A stretch of 64,000 nt of DNA from DATDAH01 sp963725155. Lineage in GTDB: Bacteria > Actinomycetota > Acidimicrobiia > Acidimicrobiales > DATDAH01. The stretch covers positions 434,001 through 498,000 of the forward strand of contig CAVRXU010000005.1 in the NCBI GenBank assembly GCA_963725155.1. The letters are read 5' to 3'. The notes beneath the pieces were generated by a model. That model was given only the letters and a program-made list of their open reading frames with translations. It made no database searches and had not been told where the DNA came from. Shown one piece after another: positions 25,857 to 34,107 of this stretch; positions within the stretch are counted from its first letter, which is position 1; every line of letters starts with the position of its first letter. The position numbers and the translations under genes are program-made.

Positions 25857-27167
25857 GTGATCAGCGAACTGGCTGACTTGGAGCACTGCCTGGATCTGGC
25901 GAACAAGGCGGTCCTGCACGGCCTGCCGGGGGAGACCAAGTGCGAGAACCTGGTCGCCATGTCGCGGTTGTTGAACAAGCTGCAGCTGCTGGACGCAAAT
26001 GTGATCACGGCGTTCGAGGCGACTCATGAGCAGCGGGCCCAGGGCCAAGCCAGCTCGATCGGCTGGTTGGCGCACAACAGTCATGACCACGGGGATGACG
26101 CGGCACGCCGGCGGCGACTCGCCCTCCGACTGCGGCATCACCCGCTGGCCGAGGAGGCATTGCGGGACGGTGCGATCACGCCTCGGCATGTGGACGTCTT
26201 GGACCGGGCCCGCCGCTGGACCGACGACGACTCCTACCGGGCCCACGAGGCAAAGCTGGTCGCCGCCGCGGTGGCGAGGCGGTTCTGTGACTTCGAGTTG
26301 ATCGTCACCTACTACATCTACCGGAACCGCCCCCGGGACGCCCGAGACCGTGAAGAACAGCAGGTCCGGGACCGGTGGGCCCACGCTTCGCGGACCTTCG
26401 AGGGCTGCGGAGCGATCGATGCGTGGATGCCGCCGTTGGACTTCACCATCTGGCACAACGAGTTCCAACGCCTGGTCGATCATCTCTACGCCGCCGATGT
26501 CGCCGAGGCCAAGGAGCGCTTGGGGCGGGTGCCGCGGCCCGGCGAGCTGGGCCGGGATGGCCGGCAGCGCCGTTCGGATGCGATGTTGTTGATGGCCCAG
26601 CGCTCCGCCGCCTATGACGGCGAAGCCGGCACCTCCCAGTTCGTGATCAACCTCCATGCCGACACCGGCCTGGTCGCCCAGATCCTCGACGTCCTGTTCG
26701 AAGCCCTCAACCTCGATGACGACGAGGACTTCGACGTTGACGGCGCTCTCGACCAGATCGAACTGAGCCCCGACTCGTTGCACGAACTCGACGACGGCAC
26801 CGTCGTCACCGTCAACACGGTGATCCTGGCCCTGCTCACCGGCACCATCCGCGGGTACCTCCATGACCCCGACGGCGTCCCGCTGCGGTACGGCCGGGAC
26901 CGTCGCCTGTTCACCCGAGCCCAGGCCGATGCCTTGCGGGCCCGGTTCCGGCGCTGTTGTCACCCCCATGGCTGTGACCGCACCGGTGGTCGCCTCCAGG
27001 CCGACCACACCCCCGAATGGGAAGACGGTGGCCCCACCGATGTCGATGACGCCGACGTCAAGTGCGGACCCCACAACCGTTGGAAGCACAACACCAAACA
27101 CGGCCCCCCACCCCCCGGCCCGGTCGATGACGGGCAACGAAGAACCCCGCCCCGAACGGGGCCCTGA
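25857..27167 (+). CDS. DUF222/13E12 family protein with C-terminal HNH nuclease domain
   Basis: 436-residue member of the actinobacterial 13E12-type family: a helical DUF222-like N-terminal domain (about 1-320) and an HNH zinc-nuclease motif at the end (CCHPHGCDRTGGRLQADHTPEWEDGG, then KCGPHNRWKHN). The GTG at 25857 is chosen because GAGGAGG is then correctly spaced. The family often occurs in many copies per genome and may be mobile or self-propagating; no terminal repeats are visible here. A GCCCCG-AA-CGGGGC hairpin overlaps the stop. Confidence 0.85.
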   Translation: MISELADLEHCLDLANKAVLHGLPGETKCENLVAMSRLLNKLQLLDANVITAFEATHEQRAQGQASSIGWLAHNSHDHGDDAARRRRLALRLRHHPLAEEALRDGAITPRHVDVLDRARRWTDDDSYRAHEAKLVAAAVARRFCDFELIVTYYIYRNRPRDARDREEQQVRDRWAHASRTFEGCGAIDAWMPPLDFTIWHNEFQRLVDHLYAADVAEAKERLGRVPRPGELGRDGRQRRSDAMLLMAQRSAAYDGEAGTSQFVINLHADTGLVAQILDVLFEALNLDDDEDFDVDGALDQIELSPDSLHELDDGTVVTVNTVILALLTGTIRGYLHDPDGVPLRYGRDRRLFTRAQADALRARFRRCCHPHGCDRTGGRLQADHTPEWEDGGPTDVDDADVKCGPHNRWKHNTKHGPPPPGPVDDGQRRTPPRTGP

Positions 27168-27231
27168 CCACCTCTCCGATTCCCGGCCGCCAGCCCCCGG
27201 CCCACCCACGCCCCGCCAGCTCCTTCCTGGT

Positions 27232-27807
27232 TCAGGGCCGAACGGCGAGGAGCAGGCCGGCGAACTGGGCGGCCATGGCGTCGACCGGGACGCCGTCGGG
27301 GTCGACGGTCGCCTGCAGCACGACGCCGTTGGCCACAGCGACGAGCAGGGCGGCCATGGGCGCCGGGTCGATCCAGTCGGGAAGCAGGCCCGCGGTCCGC
27401 ATGTCGCTCAGCTGTACGGCCAAGCGGCCCCGGAGCTCGGCCCACAGGGTCAGGACGCCGTCGTGCAGGGCCGGCAGTCGGGGGGCCTGGACCAGGGCCT
27501 CGAGATGGGCCGGGGCGTCGTCTCGGTGCGCCTCGAACGTGGTGATGAGGGTCTGGACGGCGGTGAGCATGCCCGTGGCGGGGTCGTCGGCGTCGGCCAG
27601 TTCCGCCAGCGCCGGGTCCAGCCACTCGCGGAGGCCGGCCAGCAGGGCCTCGGCCACCAGCTCGTCCTTGGAGCCGAAGTGGTACGTGATGGCGGCCAGG
27701 TTGGCCGCGGCCTCGGCGGTGATGTCCCGGGAAGTCGTCCGGGCCAGTCCCCGGTGCCGCACGCAGCGTCGGGTGGCGTCCAGCAGGTTTTGCCGGGTCT
27801 CATTCAT
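27232..27807 (-). CDS. TetR-family transcriptional repressor
   Basis: 191 residues with an N-terminal TetR helix-turn-helix (TTSRDITAEAAANLAAITYHFGSKDELV, about 24-50) and a variable ligand-binding domain. The ATG at 27807 lies inside the palindrome TCATAC-GTAT-GTATGA, its likely own operator, which also covers the -10 of the divergent membrane protein gene. A TATCAT hexamer 8 bp upstream of the ATG could be its own -10. The inducer is unknown; local repression of the divergent operon (membrane protein, TIGR03086, DDN-type and SDR genes) is inferred. Confidence 0.88.
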   Translation of the reverse strand: MNETRQNLLDATRRCVRHRGLARTTSRDITAEAAANLAAITYHFGSKDELVAEALLAGLREWLDPALAELADADDPATGMLTAVQTLITTFEAHRDDAPAHLEALVQAPRLPALHDGVLTLWAELRGRLAVQLSDMRTAGLLPDWIDPAPMAALLVAVANGVVLQATVDPDGVPVDAMAAQFAGLLLAVRP

Positions 27808-27819
27808 ACGTATGTATGA
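27804..27819. promoter_or_regulatory. Probable TetR operator overlapping divergent promoter
   Basis: TCATAC-GTAT-GTATGA is a perfect 6-bp-arm palindrome. It includes the start codon of the TetR gene (27805-27807) and most of TATGAT (27815-27820), which ends 6 bp before the GTG of the divergent gene. Binding here would block both genes. Confidence 0.75.
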
Positions 27820-27826
27820 TACCCGT

Positions 27827-28423
27827 GTGGCTGACCAGCGTGGGGATCTCCTGCTGTCGGTGATCGGTGCTCTGCTGGCGGCCATCGGGCTGCTGCTCGG
27901 CATCGCGGTGGCGGCGGGGAACCAGGAGTTCCAGAGCGGGCTCGAGACGGTGCTGGTGGCCTTGGGCTGGGCCGCGCTGTTCGGTGCGCCCGGGGTGCTC
28001 GTCCTGCTCGGGCTTCGGGGTCGCCCCTCGTTGCTCCTCGCCGTCGGCGTGGTCCTGGTGCCGCTCAGCCTCCTTTCGTTCGCTGGCGTGCTCCTGCCGC
28101 TGCTGATCCCGGCGGTGTTCCTGATCGTGGCCTACGGGCGCCGGGCCGTCGCCGGTCCGCAGCCCCGGGTGCCGGCCGGGATCACCGCGGTGATCGTCGT
28201 CGCGCTCCTGGTGGGCTCGGCCATGGCCCTCTTCGTGCATCAGGACCCGCGGGAGTACCAGACGCCGACGTACTCGGAAGGCACCAGCGACGTGGTCACC
28301 GGGTTCGAAGGCGTGGTGATGATCGGCCTCGCCGCGCTGGCCGTGGGCGTGGGCTGGATCTCGAGCGGACCCCGCCATCCCCGCGTGTCGGCCGACGGGG
28401 AGGCTGGCAGAGTGGGGGCATGA
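27827..28423 (+). CDS. Polytopic membrane protein, unknown
   Basis: 198 residues with about five or six hydrophobic segments (about 9-30, 40-62, 66-100, 115-135, 160-178). No family recognised. The GTG start is set by TATGAT ending exactly 6 bp upstream, i.e. a leaderless transcript, under the operator of the divergent TetR. The gene overlaps the next ATG by 4 bp, starting an operon of small redox-related proteins. Confidence 0.72.
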   Translation: MADQRGDLLLSVIGALLAAIGLLLGIAVAAGNQEFQSGLETVLVALGWAALFGAPGVLVLLGLRGRPSLLLAVGVVLVPLSLLSFAGVLLPLLIPAVFLIVAYGRRAVAGPQPRVPAGITAVIVVALLVGSAMALFVHQDPREYQTPTYSEGTSDVVTGFEGVVMIGLAALAVGVGWISSGPRHPRVSADGEAGRVGA

Positions 28424-28971
28424 GCGAGATCTCCGAGCGGTATGCCCGACGAGCGGCGGCCTTCACCGACAAGGTGGCGGCGGTGCCCGCCGACGGGTGG
28501 TCGGCACCGACGCCGTGTGAGGACTGGACGGCACGGGACATCGTCCAACACGTGGTGGACAGCCAGGGGATGTTCCTTGGCTTCGTCGGCCAGGAGATGG
28601 GTGAGCTGCCTTCGGTCGACGACGATCCGCTGGCCGCCGTGCAGGCGGCGACCGGGCGGATCCTCCGAGACCTCGAGGACAGCGAGCGGGCAGCCGCCAC
28701 CTTCGACGGGTTCATGGGCACCAGCACGTTCGAGGCCGGGGTCAATCAGTTCCTGGCCGCCGATCTCGTCATCCACGGTTGGGACCTGGCCCGGGCCACC
28801 GGACAGGACGACGCCATCGCTGAGCAGGACCTGGCCGAGATGCAGGAGGCGGTGAAGCTCTTCCCGGAGGACGCCATGCGCGGCCCGGGCGCCTTCGGCC
28901 CCGAGGTCGACCTGGCTGATGACGCCAGTGACCAGGACAAGCTCCTGGCCTTCCTCGGACGTCGACCCTGA
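28420..28971 (+). CDS. TIGR03086-type DinB/mycothiol-dependent maleylpyruvate isomerase-like protein
   Basis: 183-residue four-helix-bundle protein. The N-terminal PCEDWTARDIVQHVVDSQGMFL and later DLVIHGWDLARATGQ are the metal-binding patterns of the TIGR03086/MDMPI-N family (three histidines or equivalent). Family members are thought to be mycothiol-dependent enzymes or metal-binding proteins; the specific reaction is not known. Coupled by 4 bp to the membrane protein gene upstream. Confidence 0.82.
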   Translation: MSEISERYARRAAAFTDKVAAVPADGWSAPTPCEDWTARDIVQHVVDSQGMFLGFVGQEMGELPSVDDDPLAAVQAATGRILRDLEDSERAAATFDGFMGTSTFEAGVNQFLAADLVIHGWDLARATGQDDAIAEQDLAEMQEAVKLFPEDAMRGPGAFGPEVDLADDASDQDKLLAFLGRRP

Positions 28972-28979
28972 ACCGTCCG

Positions 28980-29315
28980 TTGGCCGAGCCCGCGGTCTGT
29001 CACGTCACGACGACCGGTCGTGTGTCCGGGCGACCCCACGAGATCGAGATCTGGTTCACGGAGGTCGGCGACTCGCTGTACCTGATCAGTGGGGGCGGCG
29101 GGCGCTCGGACTGGGTGAGGAACCTCGTGGCGGATCCGGCGGCCGCGGTCAGGGTCGACGGTGAGACCTTCCCGGTCAAGGCCCGGGTACCCGTACATCC
29201 GGGGGAGGAGCGCACGGTCGCCGTCGCCCGGCTCCACGCCAAGTACGCCGACCAGGTCAGCGGCAGCCTGGCCGACTGGAGCCGGGACGCCTTCATCGTG
29301 GCCCTCGACCGGTGA
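28980..29315 (+). CDS. DDN-type nitroreductase/quinone reductase family protein
   Basis: 111-residue split-barrel protein related to F420H2-dependent Ddn and DUF385 proteins: TTTGRVSGRPHEIEIWF, LYLISGGGGRSDWVRNLVADP and a C-terminal RDAFIVALDR. The expected cofactor is deazaflavin F420, consistent with an actinobacterial host. The TTG start at 28980 is 8 bp after the upstream stop; no better start is available. Its stop overlaps the SDR gene. Confidence 0.8.
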   Translation: MAEPAVCHVTTTGRVSGRPHEIEIWFTEVGDSLYLISGGGGRSDWVRNLVADPAAAVRVDGETFPVKARVPVHPGEERTVAVARLHAKYADQVSGSLADWSRDAFIVALDR

Positions 29316-30052
29316 CCGTCGCCGTCGTCACCGGCGGAGGTCGGGGGATCGGCGCGGCCACGGCGCGTCGACTGGCTCGAGACGGCTGGGACATCGCCAT
29401 CGGCTACCGGAGTGACCACGAGTCGGCCGCTGCCGTCGTGGCCGCCTGCGAGACCGAAGGGGCGGCTGCCGTAGCCGTCGCCGGTGACCTGTCAACCGCT
29501 CAGCCGGTGGTGGCCCTGTTCGACGCCGCCGCGACCGTCGGCCCGGTCGGAGCGCTGGTCAACAACGCCGGTGTGGTCGACCGGGCGGCGAGGGTCGACG
29601 AGATGGACGAGGCCCGCCTCCAGCGGATGTTCACCGTCAACCTGGTCGGTCCCTTCCTCTGCGCCGGCGAGGCCGTGCGCCGGATGTCCACTCGCCAGGG
29701 GGGATCGGGCGGGGTCATCGTCAACGTTTCCTCGGTGGCGGCCCGGCTGGGGAGTGCGGGCCAGTACGTGGACTACGCCGCCGCGAAGGCGGGGATCGAC
29801 CTGCTCACGGTGGGGTTGGCTCAGGAGGTGGCCCTCGAGGGGATCCGGGTGAACACGGTCCGGCCCGGGATCATCCGCACGGACATCCACGCCAGCGGGG
29901 GCGAGCCGGATCGGGCCGACCGGCTGGCCGGCCACATCCCCCTGCAACGCCCGGGCGAGGCCGACGAGATCGCCGCGGTCATCGCCTGGCTGTGCAGCGA
30001 CGAGGCGTCCTACGCCACGGGCTCCTCGATCGACGTCAGCGGAGGGCGCTGA
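29312..30052 (+). CDS. Short-chain dehydrogenase/reductase (FabG-like)
   Basis: NAD(P)-dependent oxidoreductase, 246 residues. Cofactor motif TGGGRGIG (about 7-14), NNAG (about 86-89), catalytic Ser in NVSSVAA, YAAAK (Tyr/Lys pair) and a C-terminal SIDVSGG. Similar proteins are annotated as 3-oxoacyl-ACP reductases or glucose dehydrogenases; the real substrate is not evident. GTG start overlaps the DDN-type gene by 4 bp. Confidence 0.88.
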   Translation: MTVAVVTGGGRGIGAATARRLARDGWDIAIGYRSDHESAAAVVAACETEGAAAVAVAGDLSTAQPVVALFDAAATVGPVGALVNNAGVVDRAARVDEMDEARLQRMFTVNLVGPFLCAGEAVRRMSTRQGGSGGVIVNVSSVAARLGSAGQYVDYAAAKAGIDLLTVGLAQEVALEGIRVNTVRPGIIRTDIHASGGEPDRADRLAGHIPLQRPGEADEIAAVIAWLCSDEASYATGSSIDVSGGR

Positions 30053-30085
30053 CCCCACCGAAGAGGGAGGAATTTCACCCGGTGG

Positions 30086-30115
30086 TTGTCATGGGGCCGC
30101 CCCTGCGACTATAAA
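30086..30115 (+). promoter_or_regulatory. Sigma-70-type promoter for the SsuABC-like operon
   Basis: TTGTCA (30086-30091) and TATAAA (30110-30115) are spaced by 18 bp, the closest match to a consensus promoter I saw in this GC-rich window. Transcription would start near 30122, giving a leader of about 55 nt with an AAGGAG ribosome binding site (30165-30170) before the GTG at 30176. A small CGCGCC-ATAGC-GGCGCG hairpin lies in the leader. Confidence 0.65.
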
Positions 30116-30175
30116 TACGGTAACACGACCGGAATACGCGCCATAGCGGCGCGGCCGACGACACAAGGAGACGGC

Positions 30176-31276
30176 GTGAGCAGAATGACCCCCCCAGGAT
30201 CCCGACGGTGGCGCCTCGCCCTCGCCGTGGTACTGACCGGACTTCTCGTGGCTGCCGGTTGCGGTGGCGATGACGGCGACAGCGGGGGCGACGCCGCCTC
30301 GGACACCACGTCGGCCGACGGTGGCACCGGCGAGGTCGCCGAGCTCCGCCTCGGGTACTTCCCGAACGTGACCCATGCGCCGGCGGTTGCCGCCGTGCAG
30401 GAGGGCTACTTCGACGATGCCCTCGACGGCACCGCCACGGTGACCTACTCGACCTTCGACTCCGGCACCGAGGCCGGTGAGGCCCTCCTGGCCGAGGGCA
30501 TCGACGCCACCTTCATCGGCCCGAACCCCGCCATCAACGCCTTCGCCCAGACCGACGGGGAGGCCGTGCGCATCGTGTCCGGCACCACCTCGGGTGGCGC
30601 CTCGCTCGTGGTGAACGACGACATCCAGTCCCCCGAGGACCTGGTCGGCCACACCATCGCCACGCCGTCGCTGGGCAACACCCAGGACGTGGCCCTGCGG
30701 GCCTACCTGCAGGACGAGGGCTTCTCCTTCGACGATGCCGGCGGCGGCGACGTCCCCATCGTCAACCTGGACAACTCCGACACGCTGGCCGCCTTCCAGG
30801 ACGGCTCCGTGGACGGCGGCTGGGTCCCCGAGCCCTGGGCCACCCGCCTGGTGCAGGAGGGTGGCGGCCACGTGCTGGTCGACGAGGCCGACCTCTGGCC
30901 GGACGGGCAGTTCGTCACCACCCACCTGCTGGTGCGCACCGCCTATCTGGAGGACCATCCCGACGTCATCAAGGGCCTGATCGAGGGCCTGGCCGACGCC
31001 GAGGACTTCGTGAACGACGATGCTGCGGCCGCCCAGGCCTCGGTCAACGCCGGCATCGAAGCGGTCACCGGTGAGCCCATCCCCGAAGAGGTCATCACCG
31101 CCTCGTGGGAGAACCTGACCTTCACCCTCGACCCCATCGCCTCCTCATTGCAGCAGTCGAAGGACGATGCGGTGAGCGTCGGCCTCCTGGAGGACGTGGA
31201 CCTCGAAGGCATCTACGACCTGTCGCTGCTCAACGAAGTGCTCACCGAGCGCGGGGAGGGGGAAATCCCGACGTGA
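30176..31276 (+). CDS. ABC transporter substrate-binding lipoprotein (SsuA/TauA/NMT1 type)
   Basis: Periplasmic-type binding lipoprotein, 366 residues. The N-terminal signal ends in the lipobox LVAAGC, followed by a Gly/Asp/Ser-rich linker and LRLGYFPNVTHAPAVAAVQEGYF, typical of the nitrate/sulfonate/taurine class. DATFIGPNPAINAFAQ and DGGWVPEPWATRL are conserved ligand-domain segments. The ligand could be a sulfonate, nitrate or another small anion. GTG start with an AAGGAG site; the stop overlaps the ATPase start (GTGA). Confidence 0.88.
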   Translation: MSRMTPPGSRRWRLALAVVLTGLLVAAGCGGDDGDSGGDAASDTTSADGGTGEVAELRLGYFPNVTHAPAVAAVQEGYFDDALDGTATVTYSTFDSGTEAGEALLAEGIDATFIGPNPAINAFAQTDGEAVRIVSGTTSGGASLVVNDDIQSPEDLVGHTIATPSLGNTQDVALRAYLQDEGFSFDDAGGGDVPIVNLDNSDTLAAFQDGSVDGGWVPEPWATRLVQEGGGHVLVDEADLWPDGQFVTTHLLVRTAYLEDHPDVIKGLIEGLADAEDFVNDDAAAAQASVNAGIEAVTGEPIPEEVITASWENLTFTLDPIASSLQQSKDDAVSVGLLEDVDLEGIYDLSLLNEVLTERGEGEIPT

Positions 31277-32103
31277 CTCCCCTCACGGGCGAGCTGGCTC
31301 CCGAATCGCTGAACGGGACGGGGGTGTCCGGCAAGACCGGACACCCCTCACACGTCACCGGTGGACACGTCCGCCTCGACGCTGTGACCAAGCGATACGG
31401 CCGGGGAGCCGGCTCTGTGCTCGCCTTGGACGGCATCCACCTCGACGTACAACCGGGCGAGTTCGTCTGCCTGGTCGGGGCGTCGGGCTGCGGCAAGTCG
31501 ACCCTGCTCAACATCGTCGCCGACCTCGACGAGCCCACCACGGGCACGCGGGAGGTCAGCGGCCAGACCGGGGTCATGTTCCAGGAGGCTGCCCTGTTCC
31601 CGTGGCTCACGGTGGCCGGCAACATCGAACTGGCCCAGCAGCTGCACGGCGTGAAGAAGGCCGAGCGGCGGCGTCGGGCTCAGCACCTGCTCGAGGTGGT
31701 CCACCTCGACGGCTTCGCCAAGAAGCGGCCTCACGAGTTGTCCGGCGGCATGCGCCAACGGGTCGCTCTGGCCCGCACGCTGGCCCAGGACGCCGACGTC
31801 CTCCTCATGGACGAGCCCTTCGGGGCCCTCGATGCCATCACCCGGGACTTCCTCCACGACGAGCTCGAGCGGCTCTACCTGGAGCGGGGCTTCACGGTGA
31901 TCTTCGTCACCCACAACGTCCGGGAGGCCGTCCGCCTCGGCACCCGGATCGTCCTGCTGACCAGCCGCCCCGGGCGGGTGGCCGAGGAGTTCCACGTCGA
32001 CGCCGAGCGGCCCCGGCGGATGGACGACCCGGCGACGTCGGCTCTGTCCGTGAGGATCACCGAGCGGCTCCGCGAGGAGGTGCGCCGTCATGCTGACGAC
32101 TGA
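31273..32103 (+). CDS. ABC transporter ATP-binding protein (SsuB/TauB type)
   Basis: 276 residues. Walker A GASGCGKSTLL, Q-loop FQEAALFPWLTV, signature LSGGMRQRVALARTLA, Walker B VLLMDEPFGALDAIT and switch His in FVTHNVREA. The FPWLTV and FGALDA wording is typical of nitrate/sulfonate/taurine importers. The N-terminal about 30 residues before the nucleotide-binding fold are extra. GTG overlaps the binding-protein stop; the 3' end overlaps the permease by 14 bp. Confidence 0.93.
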   Translation: MTPLTGELAPESLNGTGVSGKTGHPSHVTGGHVRLDAVTKRYGRGAGSVLALDGIHLDVQPGEFVCLVGASGCGKSTLLNIVADLDEPTTGTREVSGQTGVMFQEAALFPWLTVAGNIELAQQLHGVKKAERRRRAQHLLEVVHLDGFAKKRPHELSGGMRQRVALARTLAQDADVLLMDEPFGALDAITRDFLHDELERLYLERGFTVIFVTHNVREAVRLGTRIVLLTSRPGRVAEEFHVDAERPRRMDDPATSALSVRITERLREEVRRHADD

Positions 32104-32965
32104 CACCCGCGACCGGTCGAGCGAGTCCTTCGCCGGCCTCGATGCCCTCGACGCGGCCGAGGGGCCGAAGGCGTCCCGTCTCCGGCACCTGTGGAGCCTG
32201 ACCTGGCCGAAGCTGGCCGCCATCGCCATCGGCCTGTTCCTCTGGCAGTGCGTGGTGTGGTCGGGTTGGAAGCCCGAGTACCTGCTGCCCGGGCCCAAGG
32301 AGGTCTTCTCGACCCTCTGGGGCTACCTCCAGGACGGTCGTCTCCAGGAAGCGGCGATCATCACCCTGGCGCGGGCCTTCAAGGGCTTCTTCTTCGCCCT
32401 CGTCATCGGCGTCATCCTCGGCAGCCTGGTTGCCCGCGTGAAGGTGCTCCGCATCGCGGTGGGATCCCTCATCACCGGTATCCAGACCATGCCGTCGATC
32501 GCCTGGTTCCCCCTGGCGATCCTGCTGTTCCAGCTGTCCGAGGAAGCGATCATGTTCGTGGTCATCCTCGGCGCGGCCCCGGCGATCGCCAACGGCCTGA
32601 TCGCGGGGAGCGACAACATCCCGCCGGTCCTGCTGCGGGCCGGTCACGCCATGGGGGCCCGGGGCCTCTCGAAGTACCGCCACATCGTCCTGCCGGCGTC
32701 GTTGCCCTACTTCGTCGGGGGCCTCAAGCAGGGCTGGGCGTTCGCCTGGCGCAGCCTGATGGCCGGCGAGCTGCTGGTCGTCATCGCCGGTCGCGAGTCG
32801 ATCGGCGTGCTCCTGCAGACCAACCGGAACCTGCAGAACGCCGACGGCCTCCTGGCCGTGATGATCGCCATCCTGGTCATCGGCATCCTGGTGGACAGCC
32901 TGGTCTTCGGGACCCTGGACCGGGCCATCCGTCGCCGCTGGGGCCTTCTCGACCCCGGCGTCTGA
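32090..32965 (+). CDS. ABC transporter permease (SsuC/TauC type)
   Basis: Integral membrane subunit, 291 residues, about six helices. The EAA-type loop is HAMGARGLSKYRHIVLPASLPYFVGGLKQGWAFAWRSLMAGEL. Completes the importer encoded by the two preceding genes. ATG overlaps the ATPase gene by 14 bp. Confidence 0.92.
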   Translation: MLTTDTRDRSSESFAGLDALDAAEGPKASRLRHLWSLTWPKLAAIAIGLFLWQCVVWSGWKPEYLLPGPKEVFSTLWGYLQDGRLQEAAIITLARAFKGFFFALVIGVILGSLVARVKVLRIAVGSLITGIQTMPSIAWFPLAILLFQLSEEAIMFVVILGAAPAIANGLIAGSDNIPPVLLRAGHAMGARGLSKYRHIVLPASLPYFVGGLKQGWAFAWRSLMAGELLVVIAGRESIGVLLQTNRNLQNADGLLAVMIAILVIGILVDSLVFGTLDRAIRRRWGLLDPGV

Positions 32966-33025
32966 GCCTCGGCTCGGTGGCCCTCGGCGCTGCAGCGGGC
33001 GCCGCGGGCCGCCGGGCCAGGAACC

Positions 33026-33397
33026 TCAGTCCAGGTTGTCGGCGGCCACGAACCCGGCCACGGCGGCACCGCCGGCCAGGAGGAGCACGCCGAAGCGGGC
33101 GCGCTTGGGCAGGTGGCGGAACGCCAGGACCGTGGCCCCGGCGTCGGCGACATCGGCCAGCGCCGACGCCCGCACCCAGTCTGGGGCCCTTGGGTCACCT
33201 CGATCGAGGGCGTTGATGACGCCGAGGCCGAGGACGAGGTCCCGTCCGCCCAGGCCGCGGGCCAGGAGCTTGGCCCCGGGTTGCCCGCCGGCCTCGCCGA
33301 TCCAGCCACGGGTGACCGCCCGGGGGGCGACGAGGAGGGCGGTGCCGATGGCGACCCGCCCCGCGGCGGTGATCCGGGCGATGCTGCGATGGTCCAC
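33026..33397 (-). CDS. Small membrane protein, unknown
   Basis: 123 residues with two or three hydrophobic segments (about 5-25, 45-62 and 100-118). The pattern RITAAGRVAIGTALLVAPRAVTRGWIGEAG is like DUF4267-type membrane proteins, but I am not certain. GTG start at 33397 with CACACT ending 6 bp upstream (leaderless type). It stands alone between the transporter operon and tRNA-Val. Confidence 0.6.
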   Translation of the reverse strand: MDHRSIARITAAGRVAIGTALLVAPRAVTRGWIGEAGGQPGAKLLARGLGGRDLVLGLGVINALDRGDPRAPDWVRASALADVADAGATVLAFRHLPKRARFGVLLLAGGAAVAGFVAADNLD

Positions 33398-33440
33398 GGG
33401 CGCAGTGTGGCAGGGGCGGCTGGTATCGTCCTCTTCTCTG

Positions 33441-33514
33441 GGGCCGTTGGCGCAGTTGGCTAGCGCACCTGCATGACGCGCAGGGGGTCGGGGGTTCGAG
33501 TCCCTCACGGCCCA
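33441..33514 (+). tRNA. tRNA-Val (GAC)
   Basis: Acceptor GGGCCGT/ACGGCCC with discriminator A at 33514. D-arm GCGCAGTTGGCTAGCGC, anticodon stem CCTGC/GCAGG around loop ATGACGC (anticodon GAC at 33475-33477), T-arm CGGGGGTTCGAGTCCCTCA. CCA is not encoded. The anticodon loop is unusual (A32 and G37 instead of the common C32/A37), so the isotype is slightly less certain than the gene itself. Confidence 0.82.
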
Positions 33515-33517
33515 CTC

Positions 33518-33574
33518 CAGAGAAGCCCCAGGTCAAGCCCGGTCAGGGGGGATCGGCGACCTGGGGCTTCTCTG
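33518..33574 (+). terminator. 17-bp inverted repeat after tRNA-Val (terminator-like)
   Basis: CAGAGAAGCCCCAGGTC (33518-33534) is exactly repeated in inverse at 33558-33574, with a 23-nt loop. It begins 3 bp after the tRNA end. There is no T-run after the stem, so it may be a terminator working without one, or a processing hairpin. Confidence 0.6.
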
Positions 33575-33601
33575 TGTCCAATCGACACGTGAGGGGGAAC
33601 G

Positions 33602-34096
33602 ATGGCAGTGAAAAGGGACGACGTGGTCGGCCGACCCACCGGGGCCGCGACCATCCACGTGGAGCGGGGACCGGTCACGGCCTTCGCCCGAGCGGTCACC
33701 GACACCAACCCGGTGTACGAAGACCAGGCGGTGGCTGCCGAAGCCGGCTTCGCCGCCATCCCGGCGCCGCCGACCTTCACCTTCGCCGCCTCCGCCTGGG
33801 GCACGTTTCCCGAGGACCAGCCCGAGGACCCGACCGGGGGCCAGAACCCGATGGCCGAGATCATGGGCGCCCTGATGGCCGACGGCGGCCTGATCCTGCA
33901 CGGCGAGCAGGAGTTCACCTACCACCGCCCGGTGGTCGTCGGGGACACGCTGCACCACCAGGGTGAGGTCGTGGACCTCTACACCAAGGAGTCCGGCGAG
34001 CGGACGATGACCTTCCTGGTCATCGAGAACCGCTTCACCGACGACGATGGTGCCCCGGTCGTGACCGAGCGCTTCAACCTGATCCACCGGTCGTAG
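33602..34096 (+). CDS. MaoC-like/FAS1-type dehydratase domain protein (N-terminal type)
   Basis: 164-residue hot-dog-fold protein of the FAS1-like dehydratase/MaoC N-terminal type: VERGPVTAFARAVTDTNPVYED, PAPPTFTFAA and LHGEQEFTYHRPVVVGDTL. It probably pairs with the next gene to form a heterodimeric (R)-specific enoyl-CoA/3-hydroxyacyl hydratase, as in HadA/HadB-type complexes. This subunit lacks an evident catalytic Asp-His hydratase motif. GAGGGGGAACG upstream of the ATG is a good ribosome binding site. Confidence 0.82.
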   Translation: MAVKRDDVVGRPTGAATIHVERGPVTAFARAVTDTNPVYEDQAVAAEAGFAAIPAPPTFTFAASAWGTFPEDQPEDPTGGQNPMAEIMGALMADGGLILHGEQEFTYHRPVVVGDTLHHQGEVVDLYTKESGERTMTFLVIENRFTDDDGAPVVTERFNLIHRS

Positions 34097-34107
34097 AGGG
34101 GAACGAC

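Noticed and set aside
33441..33601. tRNA-Val as an integration site for a mobile element
   Set aside because: No integrase, no repeat of the tRNA 3' end and no change in gene type follow it in the window.
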